The notes under the pieces: model-generated
Database searches by the model: none
Told to the model about the DNA's origin: nothing
Seen by the model: only the letters and a program-made list of their open reading frames with translations
Shown here: positions 22,486 through 30,277 of the stretch, one piece after another
How positions within the stretch are numbered: position 1 is the first letter of the stretch
Layout: the number at the start of each line of letters is the position of its first letter
Source: DSWT01 sp049975385
Lineage (GTDB): Bacteria; Chloroflexota; Anaerolineae; B4-G1; SLSP01
Assembly: GCA_049975385.1 (NCBI GenBank)
Contig: JBNGDO010000050.1
Span: forward strand, 1-30,277
Length of the DNA stretch: 30,277 nt
Direction of reading: 5' to 3'
Program-made: the position numbers and the translations under genes

Positions 22486-23993
22486 AAGTACAACGCTGCC
22501 AACTCGTCGACTGAGACAGCGTCCTCAGATCGCCCACTCTGGAAATAGGGATGCAGCGGCAGTTCACTGACGCCGGCACGCCCGTGCAGAGGATCGCGCA
22601 ATACGCGCTCGATCTGCGCGAGGTAGCCTTGCGCCGTGCGCTCCCAGGTGTAGCGATCCAGCACGCGCTGCCGTCCACGCCTAGCGAATTCCGCCGCAGT
22701 CTCCGGCGAGGCAAAGATCCGCGTCAGCCCGCGCGCGATATCCGCGGGATCGGCAGGATCTACCAGCACGGCATACTCGGTTTGTCCATCGCGCAGGCTC
22801 TCACTCGGGCCGCCGTTCTGCGTCACCACCAGGGCCAGGCCAGCAGCGGCGGCTTCGAGCGGCGCCAAACCGAAAGGTTCGTAGAGCGCGGTGAGCGCGA
22901 ACACCGAACCACGTTGCGCCAGGAAGCGGTAGGCTGCTGCTAACGCCGCCTGCCCGCCCACGGCGAAAGCGCTCACTTTGCCCCAGAGGTTGGCCTTTTC
23001 CACCACAGCGCGCAAATCGGCAAGCACCTCGCGTTCGGCATCTCTGGCGGTACCATCATCGCGCAATGGATCGTCCAACGCGCCGGTAAAAACCACAAGG
23101 TTGGCTTTAGCCTGCAATTCCGGCGACTGCGCAAAGGCCTGCAGAAGGCCAAGGTGATTCTTCTTCGGATCCAGGCGGCTGGAGGCGATGATTGCAGGAA
23201 GTTCGCGCCGCCCCTCGGCGATGTCGCGTGCCAGCATCGCGCGGACGTGGGCCTGCGTCGCCGCCTCGTTCTCCGCACGCACGTCCACACCGAAAATCGC
23301 CGGATTCACGCCCGGGGGGATAACAACAAAGCGACGGGCGTCATGGACGTCCACCGCGCCGCGGTAGGCATGATGCGCGTACTGCTCCATCCGCTCCTGC
23401 ACCGTGCTGGTGATGTTGACTGCCGAGCGGTTCATGCTCAGGCGCTCGGCGAAGAGGCGTTCGGCAAAGTGGTACTGTTCGTTGAGAGCAGGCAGATTCT
23501 CCGGCGTCGGATGCATTTTGTCCAGTTTCTGCGCGCCTAGGGAATGGGCAGTGAAGGTAAAAGGGATACGCGAATTTTCGCGCCCAGTTTTGGCAGACAA
23601 TAAGACGCCTGCCAGACCACCATCGCCATAATGCGCGGTGAAGGCATCGGGCAGAGCACCTTCGGTGCGGTAGTGCGCGAGGATATTGGGAACCCAATCC
23701 CGCACGAGATGAGGCCAGAGCAGTTCTTTGCGCAAAAACTCCGATGGGCCAGCAGGCAAGCGCACGATGCGCACGTTAGGCGCGCCAGGATAGGCATCGA
23801 AGGTTCCGGCAAACTCCGGCCAGGCCGGATCCACGATCTGGCGCGTGAGAATGTCCACTCTGTGACCCAGATCGGCCATCGCCAAGGCTACCTGTTTGAC
23901 GTAGACCAACTGCCCGCCGAAGTCGGGATGTTCGGTCCAATAGCGGTCTGCGGGATCAAAGTTCCCCTGAGGGTTCAGAAAGGCGATGTGCAT
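22476..23993 (-). CDS. sps: Sucrose-phosphate synthase (GT4)
   Basis: Joins UDP-glucose (or ADP-glucose) and fructose-6-phosphate to sucrose-6-phosphate. The 505-residue protein has the N-terminal half AFLNPQGNFDPADRYW, TEHPDFGGQLVYVKQVALAM, THxGDGG-like HYGDGGLAGVLL and TFTAHSLGAQK, all characteristic of the bacterial SPS clade such as the Halothermothrix enzyme. The C-terminal half has SSRLDPKKNH and the retaining GT4 E-x7-E motif in YEPFGLAPLEAAAAG. No phosphatase domain is fused and no spp gene is visible. ATG start with AAGGAGGT. It begins the operon sps-fructokinase-treS. Mannosylfructose-phosphate synthase is the main alternative, but the N-terminal motifs favour SPS. Confidence 0.9.
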   Translation of the reverse strand: MHIAFLNPQGNFDPADRYWTEHPDFGGQLVYVKQVALAMADLGHRVDILTRQIVDPAWPEFAGTFDAYPGAPNVRIVRLPAGPSEFLRKELLWPHLVRDWVPNILAHYRTEGALPDAFTAHYGDGGLAGVLLSAKTGRENSRIPFTFTAHSLGAQKLDKMHPTPENLPALNEQYHFAERLFAERLSMNRSAVNITSTVQERMEQYAHHAYRGAVDVHDARRFVVIPPGVNPAIFGVDVRAENEAATQAHVRAMLARDIAEGRRELPAIIASSRLDPKKNHLGLLQAFAQSPELQAKANLVVFTGALDDPLRDDGTARDAEREVLADLRAVVEKANLWGKVSAFAVGGQAALAAAYRFLAQRGSVFALTALYEPFGLAPLEAAAAGLALVVTQNGGPSESLRDGQTEYAVLVDPADPADIARGLTRIFASPETAAEFARRGRQRVLDRYTWERTAQGYLAQIERVLRDPLHGRAGVSELPLHPYFQSGRSEDAVSVDELAALYFQT

Positions 23994-24096
23994 CCGACCT
24001 CCTTATCAGGCAAAACATGGCAAGCGCAGGAAAGAATAGCAGGAGATTGTTATATCTTTATTACATTTTAATCCCAGAAATAGCGGTTGTCAATGG

Positions 24097-26964
24097 TCAA
24101 CGACGAAAAAGTTGCCCATCTTGGAGCCGCATGTAGAGCACGGGCACGGCAGCATCGGGACGGTTGGCTGTCAACAGCGCACTGCGCGCTTCGTTCAACG
24201 CAAGATCGACAGCACCATGCTCCACCAGACGGCGATAGAAGATCTCGCTCATTTGTTGCGTGGTGGTCAGCGACACACTCGCCTGCATCGCAATGACGGC
24301 TGGGACGCCGGACGCGATCAAACGGGAAGCCATACCCACGAAGGCATCGGACGTCGACCGGGTCGCACTCTGACACGCCGCCAGCAATACCAAACGTGGG
24401 CGCGCACCCTGACGCGCCAACATAGCGACCAACGCTTCATCGTCTGCGAGAACGGTCAGCCCACCATCATCCTGGAGGCAAAGCGCGCCCTTCCCCTTGC
24501 GCGCGTTGAACGTCCCATGCCCCACGATGTGCAAGATGTGATAACCTTCCTGCAGAGCGCACTCCAAACGCAGCAGTGTGATCGGCGCATCGAGAAAATC
24601 CAGATGCAACGTCGTATCCGGTACTTCTACGAAGGCCTCTTCCAGCGCAGCCTTCTCTTGCACCACATCAAGTGCGGGCAGGCCGTACTCACTCAGGTCG
24701 GTGGGATTGACGACCGCCGACAGGACACGCAACGGACGCTCCTCTACACCCTCTCCCCACGGCTCCGCGACCGGTATGTAGCGGGATAAAGGTGTAGACG
24801 CATTCGCAGACAACCAGAGATCATCTTCTTGCAACAGTTCCCACGGTAACACGTGGAGTTCGGGTGCAGCGAGATCAATACGAAGGCGGATGCGGCGACG
24901 CGGAGCCTGCCCCCGTGCACGCGCCCAGGCATTGTGCAGGTTCGCGTCGGCGGTCAACGCGGCGAACAATTGCTGCCCATCAGTAGCAAGGTTGCCAGAA
25001 GATATCCAATCAGCAAGACCAGCATCGAGATAACCACGCGGGAAGTTCTGCTCATCGCCCAGGGTGATTTCCACCGGATAGCCGCCCGGCTCAAGCGGAA
25101 AGACACGCACTTCCATATCCACGAAGTCCGGCACGGCGGTGATAACCCGCGAGTGCAGCGTCTTGCGTTCCTGAGGTGCGGTTTGGGACACCGGCAGGTG
25201 CAATGTTTGGGTGCAGGTGTAGAGGTGGTCAACGTCATCCACAAACTCCATCTCGACCTGCAACGGAACACTCGAACCATACTCCAAAGGCTTGATGTCC
25301 AGATGTTCGACAGCGCGCTCCCCGGCATCCAGGCTGCTCAGGCGCTGCGTGCGCATTACCTGCCCATCAAACTGCCGACCACTCGTGCGAATGAACAGGT
25401 TCCGCGCCGGGCCGAAGCCAACGTTGCGCACGATGAAGTTCACCATCGTCCACGCATTGTGGACCAACCCATCGTGCTCGATCTCCAATGCCAGGTCCGG
25501 CTGGCGCAAACAACGAGCGACCTCGCGACGACAGTGTGCGGCGAGTGCGTGTTCCCGTTCAGTTTCGTATAGATTTGCGATTGCTCGCCACACATCAGCC
25601 AGCGGTTCCAAAGCTGCACCCACTGCTTCTTGGGAACGGGCGTGCTGTTGCAAAGCCTCCGCCTGGCGCAAAGGTTGGCCCTGCGCAGCCCACAAGTCGG
25701 CGGCCCGCTCCCATTGCCCGGCGACCTCGTACTGTGCCGCGGCTCGTGCGGCGTCACCGGCTGCTTCCCACAAGCGCGCAGCCTCGCCGGGTTGACCGTG
25801 GCCCTCCAGCAGTGCAGCCCTGCGCGCGAACTGGCCCAGTTCGGCGTAGGCGGATGCCGCCTCGCGCCAATGCCCGGCGACCTCGTGTTCAACGGCGCTA
25901 AGGGGGCGCGCGAGCGCCGCGATGTTTCCTTCCGCGTCGGCGACAAGCGCCAAAGCCTCAACAGTCTCACCGGATTGAGCGGAAAATACCGCCTCCGTTG
26001 TATCCGTTGAGAGGACGAGTGGGGAGACTTCGATGCGGCGCTCCATCGCGTAACGCCATAGTTCCTTGCCCGTGGCAGCATCCAGCGCGTAGAGGTGATG
26101 ATCGTGGCATGTAGCATAGACCACGCCCCCAACGACGACCGGTGCAGCCGTGATACGACGTTCGGTGGCGAGGTGCCAGACAATGTGCCCATCCAGATCG
26201 AGCACGTACAATCCATCCCGCGCACCGACGTAGAGCCGTTCGCCATCTGCAACCGGCGCGGTGAGCGGTTTGCCGGCCGGGCCAATGTCGGTCTGCCATA
26301 CCGGTGCGCCATCCGCCTTCGCCAGGGCAACGACTTTCCCTGCGCTGAGCACTGCGAAAATGCGATTGCCAACAATGACGGGCGTCTGATCCAGCCAGGC
26401 CGTACCCGGCGCGTCGAAGCGCCAGCGCGGCGTGCCATTCAATGCCAACGCCAGCAGGTGTAGAGCACGGCAAGGGATCAACAGTAGATCATCCGCGATT
26501 GCAGGGGCTGAACGAGAAGCAGAAACGGGCAGTGACCAGCGGCGCTGTTCCTGGCCCGTGCGAACATCGACAGCGACCAGAGACGTGGCGTCCACTGTGA
26601 CAAATGCCGTATCCTCACGCACGGCAGGCGCGGAAACCTGCTGCACGCCCGGCGCCCAGCGCCAGACGACGTCGCCTTGCACGCTCAACGCAACCAACGC
26701 GCCTTCTCCGCGCAAGAGATCAGTACTCGTGAGGCTGACGAGGAGTTGGTCACCGGAGATGGTGAGGCCGCTGACCAGCGCGTGGTGGAAGGTGTGCTGC
26801 CAGACACAACGACCGTCGACCAGATCGAGCACCACGAGATGACTTTCCGATTCCGTTTGCGTCATTGACCGGACAGGACACACGACGCGGTTGCCCCACA
26901 GGAGCAGCGCGGGCGAGGGTGCACCTGCTAGAGTGATGTGCCAGAATGTGTTTGGAGTGTTCAC
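24097..26964 (-). CDS. PQQ-type propeller-helical repeat-CHAT protease protein
   Basis: A 955-residue sensor-effector fusion. Residues about 1-345 are PQQ/pyrrolo-quinoline-like propeller repeats (phrases such as LYALDAATGKELWRY, VVALAKADGAPVWQT). Residues about 350-505 are Ala-rich helical repeats of TPR style (EAARLWEAAGDAARAAAQYEVAG). Residues about 510-610 look like an Ig-like/CARDB-type strand domain (VRNVGFGPARNL). The C-terminal CHAT domain (about 620-955) has His in HIVGHGTF (about 815) and Cys in LAACQSATR (about 862). The CHAT part is a close paralogue of residues 10-360 of the CHAT-SIR2 protein. No signal peptide or TM. GTG start; ribosome binding site weak. It probably acts as a propeller-gated caspase-like protease; target unknown. 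Confidence 0.88.
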   Translation of the reverse strand: MNTPNTFWHITLAGAPSPALLLWGNRVVCPVRSMTQTESESHLVVLDLVDGRCVWQHTFHHALVSGLTISGDQLLVSLTSTDLLRGEGALVALSVQGDVVWRWAPGVQQVSAPAVREDTAFVTVDATSLVAVDVRTGQEQRRWSLPVSASRSAPAIADDLLLIPCRALHLLALALNGTPRWRFDAPGTAWLDQTPVIVGNRIFAVLSAGKVVALAKADGAPVWQTDIGPAGKPLTAPVADGERLYVGARDGLYVLDLDGHIVWHLATERRITAAPVVVGGVVYATCHDHHLYALDAATGKELWRYAMERRIEVSPLVLSTDTTEAVFSAQSGETVEALALVADAEGNIAALARPLSAVEHEVAGHWREAASAYAELGQFARRAALLEGHGQPGEAARLWEAAGDAARAAAQYEVAGQWERAADLWAAQGQPLRQAEALQQHARSQEAVGAALEPLADVWRAIANLYETEREHALAAHCRREVARCLRQPDLALEIEHDGLVHNAWTMVNFIVRNVGFGPARNLFIRTSGRQFDGQVMRTQRLSSLDAGERAVEHLDIKPLEYGSSVPLQVEMEFVDDVDHLYTCTQTLHLPVSQTAPQERKTLHSRVITAVPDFVDMEVRVFPLEPGGYPVEITLGDEQNFPRGYLDAGLADWISSGNLATDGQQLFAALTADANLHNAWARARGQAPRRRIRLRIDLAAPELHVLPWELLQEDDLWLSANASTPLSRYIPVAEPWGEGVEERPLRVLSAVVNPTDLSEYGLPALDVVQEKAALEEAFVEVPDTTLHLDFLDAPITLLRLECALQEGYHILHIVGHGTFNARKGKGALCLQDDGGLTVLADDEALVAMLARQGARPRLVLLAACQSATRSTSDAFVGMASRLIASGVPAVIAMQASVSLTTTQQMSEIFYRRLVEHGAVDLALNEARSALLTANRPDAAVPVLYMRLQDGQLFRR

Positions 26965-27017
26965 TTTCTATTGCCTATAGTTTGCGTCATCAGGGTTATT
27001 CGCTGTCGGGGGGGGTG

Positions 27018-27153
27018 ACCACGGATAAGAGAAATTTACGATAGGTGAATGTATTTCCATTACCTGGGGTCTCCATCGTGTATTTCCGTTATCTATGTTT
27101 ATCGTGCATTTCCATTATCCGTAGTCTATCGTGTATTTCCAATATCAGTGGTG
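27018..27153. repeat. Cluster of ACCACGGATAA-GAAAT-ACGATAG repeats, left of the GxxExxY gene
   Basis: One plus-strand copy (27018-27044) is followed by about four copies in the opposite orientation with the core ATCGTGTATTTCC-N2-TATC (27051-27065, 27075-27097, 27099-27124, 27125-27153). Units are about 22-28 bases long and variable. The last one overlaps the 3' end of the GxxExxY gene. The same family lies on the other side of that gene. Confidence 0.85.
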
Positions 27154-27965
27154 CTCACCCGTGCCGGTATACGAACCAGCCTGATTCCCAATTGTTCCCC
27201 GTGGAAATTTGCCAGTAGTCCTAACTGCAATCCAAAGTGATCCAGATACCGCCGCATCTTGACGTCAAAAGCATCCGACATCTCACGCACAGCAAAGGCC
27301 GCCACGATCACTTTCTCATCCACGATGAGCAAGCGACAAGAGTTGGTGCCGATGTGTTCCCCTTCGTACATCACGGGGATCTCACGGACAAAGACATAGG
27401 GGATGTCCTGCTCGCTGAATTCCACCTGCGCTGCACGACGGTAAACGTGATGGAAAAAGCCTGGTCCCAGTTCGTAGTGCACCCGGTATAGACACTCATA
27501 AATACGCCCGACCAGTTCGGGATAGAGCAAGTCCGGATCATCTGGATCACAAGATTGCCAGGCAAAATCCGCGCGGTCACGAGCATAAAAGCCGGCATAG
27601 CGTTCGATCTCCACACGCGGCGTTCCGAAATTCACTAACAACCCCACATCAACGCCGGTGACGCGCAGGTAGGAGAGCAATTGCGCGCGGTTAAGAGCGG
27701 TCAATGTCGGTAGCACCTTGAGTTCCACCACCACTTTTTCGGCGACCAAAAGATCACAATAGTATCGCCCGACTTCGATATCGCAATACATCACGTGAAA
27801 CTCGGCTTCACAGATGTGCGGCAGGTTGCGTTTTTCCAGCCCGATGCTCACCGCTTCCTGGTAGTATTTCTCCGGCAGCTTCGGTTCCAAATGGTTGCCG
27901 ACATCGTAGAGCACACCCCGGATGGCGTAGGTCAGATCGGCGTGGAGGAGTTTATCGTCTGGCAT
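27126..27965 (-). CDS. Tandem GxxExxY (PD-(D/E)XK_3-like) protein
   Basis: A 279-residue protein with two copies of the GxxExxY domain (PF13366-like, predicted nuclease fold). Copy 1 (about 9-130) has the helix GNHLEPKLPEKYYQEAV and the active-site pattern YCDLLVAEKVVVELKVL, with Asp and Glu-x-Lys retained. Copy 2 (about 150-270) has GPGFFHHVYRRAAQVEF, but its active-site strand reads CRLLIVDEKVIVAAFAV, so Glu-x-Lys is lost. Function of the family is not settled; nuclease activity is a structural prediction. ATG start, weak ribosome binding site. The final eight residues (TTDIGNTR) and the stop are encoded by the flanking repeat, so the original C-terminus was probably different. Confidence 0.85.
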   Translation of the reverse strand: MPDDKLLHADLTYAIRGVLYDVGNHLEPKLPEKYYQEAVSIGLEKRNLPHICEAEFHVMYCDIEVGRYYCDLLVAEKVVVELKVLPTLTALNRAQLLSYLRVTGVDVGLLVNFGTPRVEIERYAGFYARDRADFAWQSCDPDDPDLLYPELVGRIYECLYRVHYELGPGFFHHVYRRAAQVEFSEQDIPYVFVREIPVMYEGEHIGTNSCRLLIVDEKVIVAAFAVREMSDAFDVKMRRYLDHFGLQLGLLANFHGEQLGIRLVRIPARVSTTDIGNTR

Positions 27966-27984
27966 GGTTTATCTCGCAGGAGAC

Positions 27985-28155
27985 GACCACGGATGATAGA
28001 AATACACGATAGGCACCACGGATAAAGGAAATCTACGATAGGAATGTGCCTGAATATCGGAGGGGTTATCGTTCATTTCTGTCATCCGTGGTGCTCTCCC
28101 CACCGCAACAGCAATCTATCGTTCATTTCTGTCATCCGTGTTCTCATCCGTGGTT
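27985..28155. repeat. Cluster of ACCACGGATAA-GAAAT-ACGATAG repeats, right of the GxxExxY gene
   Basis: Two plus-strand copies (27987-28012, 28015-28042) are followed by two opposite copies with core ATCGTTCATTTCTGTCATCCGTG (split over 28067-28093 and 28115-28140) and a partial ATCCGTGGTT at 28146-28155 that touches the stop codon of the kinase-FGE gene. It fills the intergenic space. Confidence 0.85.
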
Positions 28156-30055
28156 AATCCTGGGCGAGCACCATACACCGAAATCCCAGGTCGTAATACG
28201 CGAATGTTGGTGCGAGCCAGTGCCGGTGCGAAGAACGCACGACGAACTCAGACTCAGGCCAGGAGCCCCCACGCATCACACGGTAATAGCCATTCGCCGA
28301 TGTTGTAGGATTTGTTTGCGCCTCAGAAGAATACGCACTATACCAATCCGCCGTCCATTCCCACACATTCCCTGCCATATCCAACGCGCCAACCCAGCTT
28401 TTACCCTCTGGGAAACTACCCACCGGCGCGGTAAATTCATAACCATCCTGACAGACCGATTCCATACAATTGGCAACTTTCTCGCGCCAATCATTACCCC
28501 AGGGATAAATATATCTCTCTCCTCCCCGCGCCGCATATTCCCACTGCGCCTCAGTTGGCAATTGAGCTCCTGACCAGCTACAATAAGCTGCGGCATCATA
28601 CCAATCCACACCAACTACAGGTTGCTGATCCCCGTTAAGTCTAGTATCATCAACATAGGCTGGAACTGTACATGCACCATCAGCCACACATTTAGCGTAC
28701 TGCGCGTTAGTAATCTCGGTCTTGTCAATCCAGAACGTGCTCAATGTTACCCGATGGACTGGCTTTTCATCGTTTTCACCAGCCCCACTGCCCATCAGAA
28801 ACGAACCACCGGGTACGCATACCAACGTCATCCCGTCTGTAGGACGGATCCAGGTTACACCTACGGTTTCACAAGGCAGCAAAGAAAAAACTGGCGTCGA
28901 TGTAGCAAAGAAGATATCCCACAACAGTGGGGTAATGGCAATCAAAACCCCCAACACAATTCCCACTGCCAGGATGATGCCCACCGATCTGAGCCAGACA
29001 AGCATTTGAACGGGAGGTCGTATATTTTTCAGTGCATGAGCAATCCATTGCGCTGCGGTCGGGTCATCCGGTTGGAGTACCTGGATTTGCCTGCCGATAT
29101 GCAACACTTCAGGCCAGTCCCGCTGATCAACAGCGGCCTGCAACTGTGCGCGCAAGGGTGTCAGCCGCGCTCCTTGTTGTTCGCGCGCTTGCCGCTGCCG
29201 TTCGGCATCCTGTGTTTTGCGCAGCCGCGCCACAAACGCAGCCGCTGTCGGAAACCGGTCATCGGGGGCTTTTGCCAGCATCGTCAGCAACACGTCGGCA
29301 ACTTCCGATGGTAAGTCGGATCCAGGATGCAAATCTTTGAGGAGCATACGCGGGTCAGGTGGTGGGTTGAATAAATGCGCGTGAAGCGTTACGGGCGTAT
29401 TCCCAGGGAAAGGCACACGCCCCACGAGCATCCGGTAGGCCACAATGCCCAGCGCGTAACGGTCAGTCGCCGGGCCAATCTCAGCGGCGCGCTCGAAGTC
29501 AGCCTGCTCCGGGGCCATGTACTCCGGCGATCCCAGGAGCGTGCCCTGCGAGGTCAACGCGGAACTACCTTCCATCGCCTTCACCAGCCCGAAGTCCATC
29601 AAGGTCACCTGCGGGCCGGAGGTCGTGTCCTCCACCATCACATTGAGCGGTTTGATGTCGCGGTGGATCACACCCTGTCCGTGAGCGTGGTCCAGCGCAG
29701 CGGCGATCTGTTCGAGAATGGGAAGCGCGCCTTCCAGCGACAGCGCTCCCTCCGCTTCCAACAAATCGTGCAAGGTGCGTCCCGGCAGGTATTCCATCGC
29801 GATGTAGAGCTGGCCTTCGACTTCACCCGCCTCGTACACCGTGACGATGTTGGCGTGACGCAAGTTCGCCGCTGCCCGCGCCTCCTGGCGAAAGCGCGCC
29901 GCGAAGTTGGGATCCTGCGTCCAATAGGGATGCAGCACTTTAAGCGCGACGACACGATCCAGGGCAGTATCTCAGGCTTTGTAGACCGTAGCAAATCCAC
30001 CGCGTCCGAGTTCTTCGAGAATTTCGTACTTGCCGATGCGATGTGTCTCCGTCAT
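28154..30055 (-). CDS. Ser/Thr protein kinase-FGE/sulfatase-modifying domain fusion, interrupted by an in-frame TGA
   Basis: If read through, 633 codons. Residues 1-290 are an Hanks-type kinase: glycine loop LGRGGFATVYKA, Lys39 in VALKVL, VIHRDIKPLN, DFGLVK and SPEYMAPEQ are all intact. A transmembrane helix (about 350-375) is followed by a C-terminal FGE-sulfatase/formylglycine-generating-like domain (PF03781): PGGSFLMGS, TEITNAQYAKC, LPTEAQWEYAARGG, GNVWEWTADWY, RGGSW and GFRC. The upstream ATG (30053-30055) starts TETHRIGKYEILEELG. Codon 28 is TGA (29972-29974), replacing the Arg usually seen in AxDxxLxR. A GTG just after Lys39 (29936-29938) would give a protein lacking the glycine loop and catalytic Lys. 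It may be a pseudogene, a sequencing error or a recoded gene. Confidence 0.8.
29972..29974 (-). other. In-frame TGA inside the kinase glycine-loop region
   Basis: The sequence on either side reads VYKA-stop-DTALDRVVALK in one continuous frame, with no indel. A single C-to-T change from CGA would explain it. All kinase motifs downstream remain intact, which argues for a recent change or an error in the sequence. Confidence 0.85.
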
Positions 30056-30147
30056 TGTTCCCCCCATCTACTCAGCCGCAAAACCCCTTAGTCAGCCAAA
30101 TCTGCTGATGAAATGTTAATTTCGCGTATATTCGTGAAGATGTGCGG

Positions 30148-30277
30148 CTAGACTTGTCCGATGGCCCAGTCCAGCGCCTCTTGCAACATCGTCTGCGGCG
30201 GCTGCGCGATGAACTCCGCAGCGATCAATTGCTCGACCAGCGCCCGTGCCTGCGCGATGTCGCGGGCAGCCTGCGCA
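30148..30277 (-). CDS. C-terminal end of an unidentified protein (truncated by the window edge)
   Basis: An open frame enters from the right edge and ends in TAG at 30148-30150. It encodes 42 residues, ending MLQEALDWAIGQV. The composition is Ala/Gln-rich and helical. I do not recognise the family. It lies upstream of the kinase-FGE gene on the same strand, 92 bases apart. Confidence 0.5.
   Translation of the reverse strand, partial: AQAARDIAQARALVEQLIAAEFIAQPPQTMLQEALDWAIGQV

Noticed and set aside
27018..28155. Repeat clusters considered as a CRISPR array
   Set aside because: Copies are degenerate, occur in both orientations, and lie only a few bases apart with no uniform spacers; no cas genes nearby.
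29972..29974. TGA as a selenocysteine codon
   Set aside because: The position normally holds Arg in kinases, not Cys, and I see no bacterial SECIS-like hairpin directly downstream.

Overview
The window is about 30 kb of GC-rich bacterial DNA with no rRNA, tRNA, integrase or transposase that I can see. The giant multidomain signalling proteins (nSTAND-WD40, CHAT, Ser/Thr kinase-FGE), the style of sugar metabolism and the many short degenerate intergenic repeats suggest a Chloroflexota-type bacterium (Anaerolineae or a relative). That assignment is inference; no phylogenetic marker is present.

Left part (1-5.9 kb, minus strand): GH20 beta-N-acetylhexosaminidase, a PfkB-type sugar kinase, transaldolase and glucose-6-phosphate isomerase. 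This is central sugar catabolism; kinase and transaldolase are tightly coupled.

Centre-left (6.1-13.7 kb, plus strand): the most interesting locus. A leader RNA that I read as a molybdenum-cofactor (Moco) riboswitch, ending in an intrinsic terminator, precedes a YkoE-type ECF transporter: S component fused to extracytoplasmic domains, fused double ATPase, and T component. Four exported proteins follow: a di-CxxCH protein, a nucleotide-pyrophosphatase-like lipoprotein and two small lipoproteins. Most of the extracytoplasmic parts look like copies of one small module resembling the sulfite-oxidase/molybdopterin-binding fold. A perfect 19-bp palindrome ends the unit. My working hypothesis is a salvage or uptake system for Moco, pterin or a related compound: the exported phosphodiesterase trims a nucleotide form, the modules capture the ligand and the ECF complex imports it, with repression by Moco through the riboswitch.

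Centre (13.7-19.7 kb, minus strand): a translationally coupled pair, CHAT-SIR2 followed by nSTAND-NTPase/TM/16-repeat WD40. It resembles a bacterial conflict or programmed-death module.

Centre-right (19.8-24 kb, minus strand): sucrose-phosphate synthase, fructokinase-like PfkB and trehalose synthase, a compatible-solute cluster lying between two CHAT loci.

Right (24.1-30.3 kb, minus strand): a PQQ-propeller/helical/CHAT protein whose CHAT module is a close paralogue of the first, a tandem GxxExxY protein flanked by repeat clusters, a Ser/Thr kinase-FGE fusion interrupted by an in-frame TGA, and the C-terminal end of one more gene.

A recurring theme is that several unrelated short repeat families sit at gene junctions and intrude into coding ends. 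They supply stop codons, N-termini and, in the ATPase gene, a complete in-frame interdomain linker.
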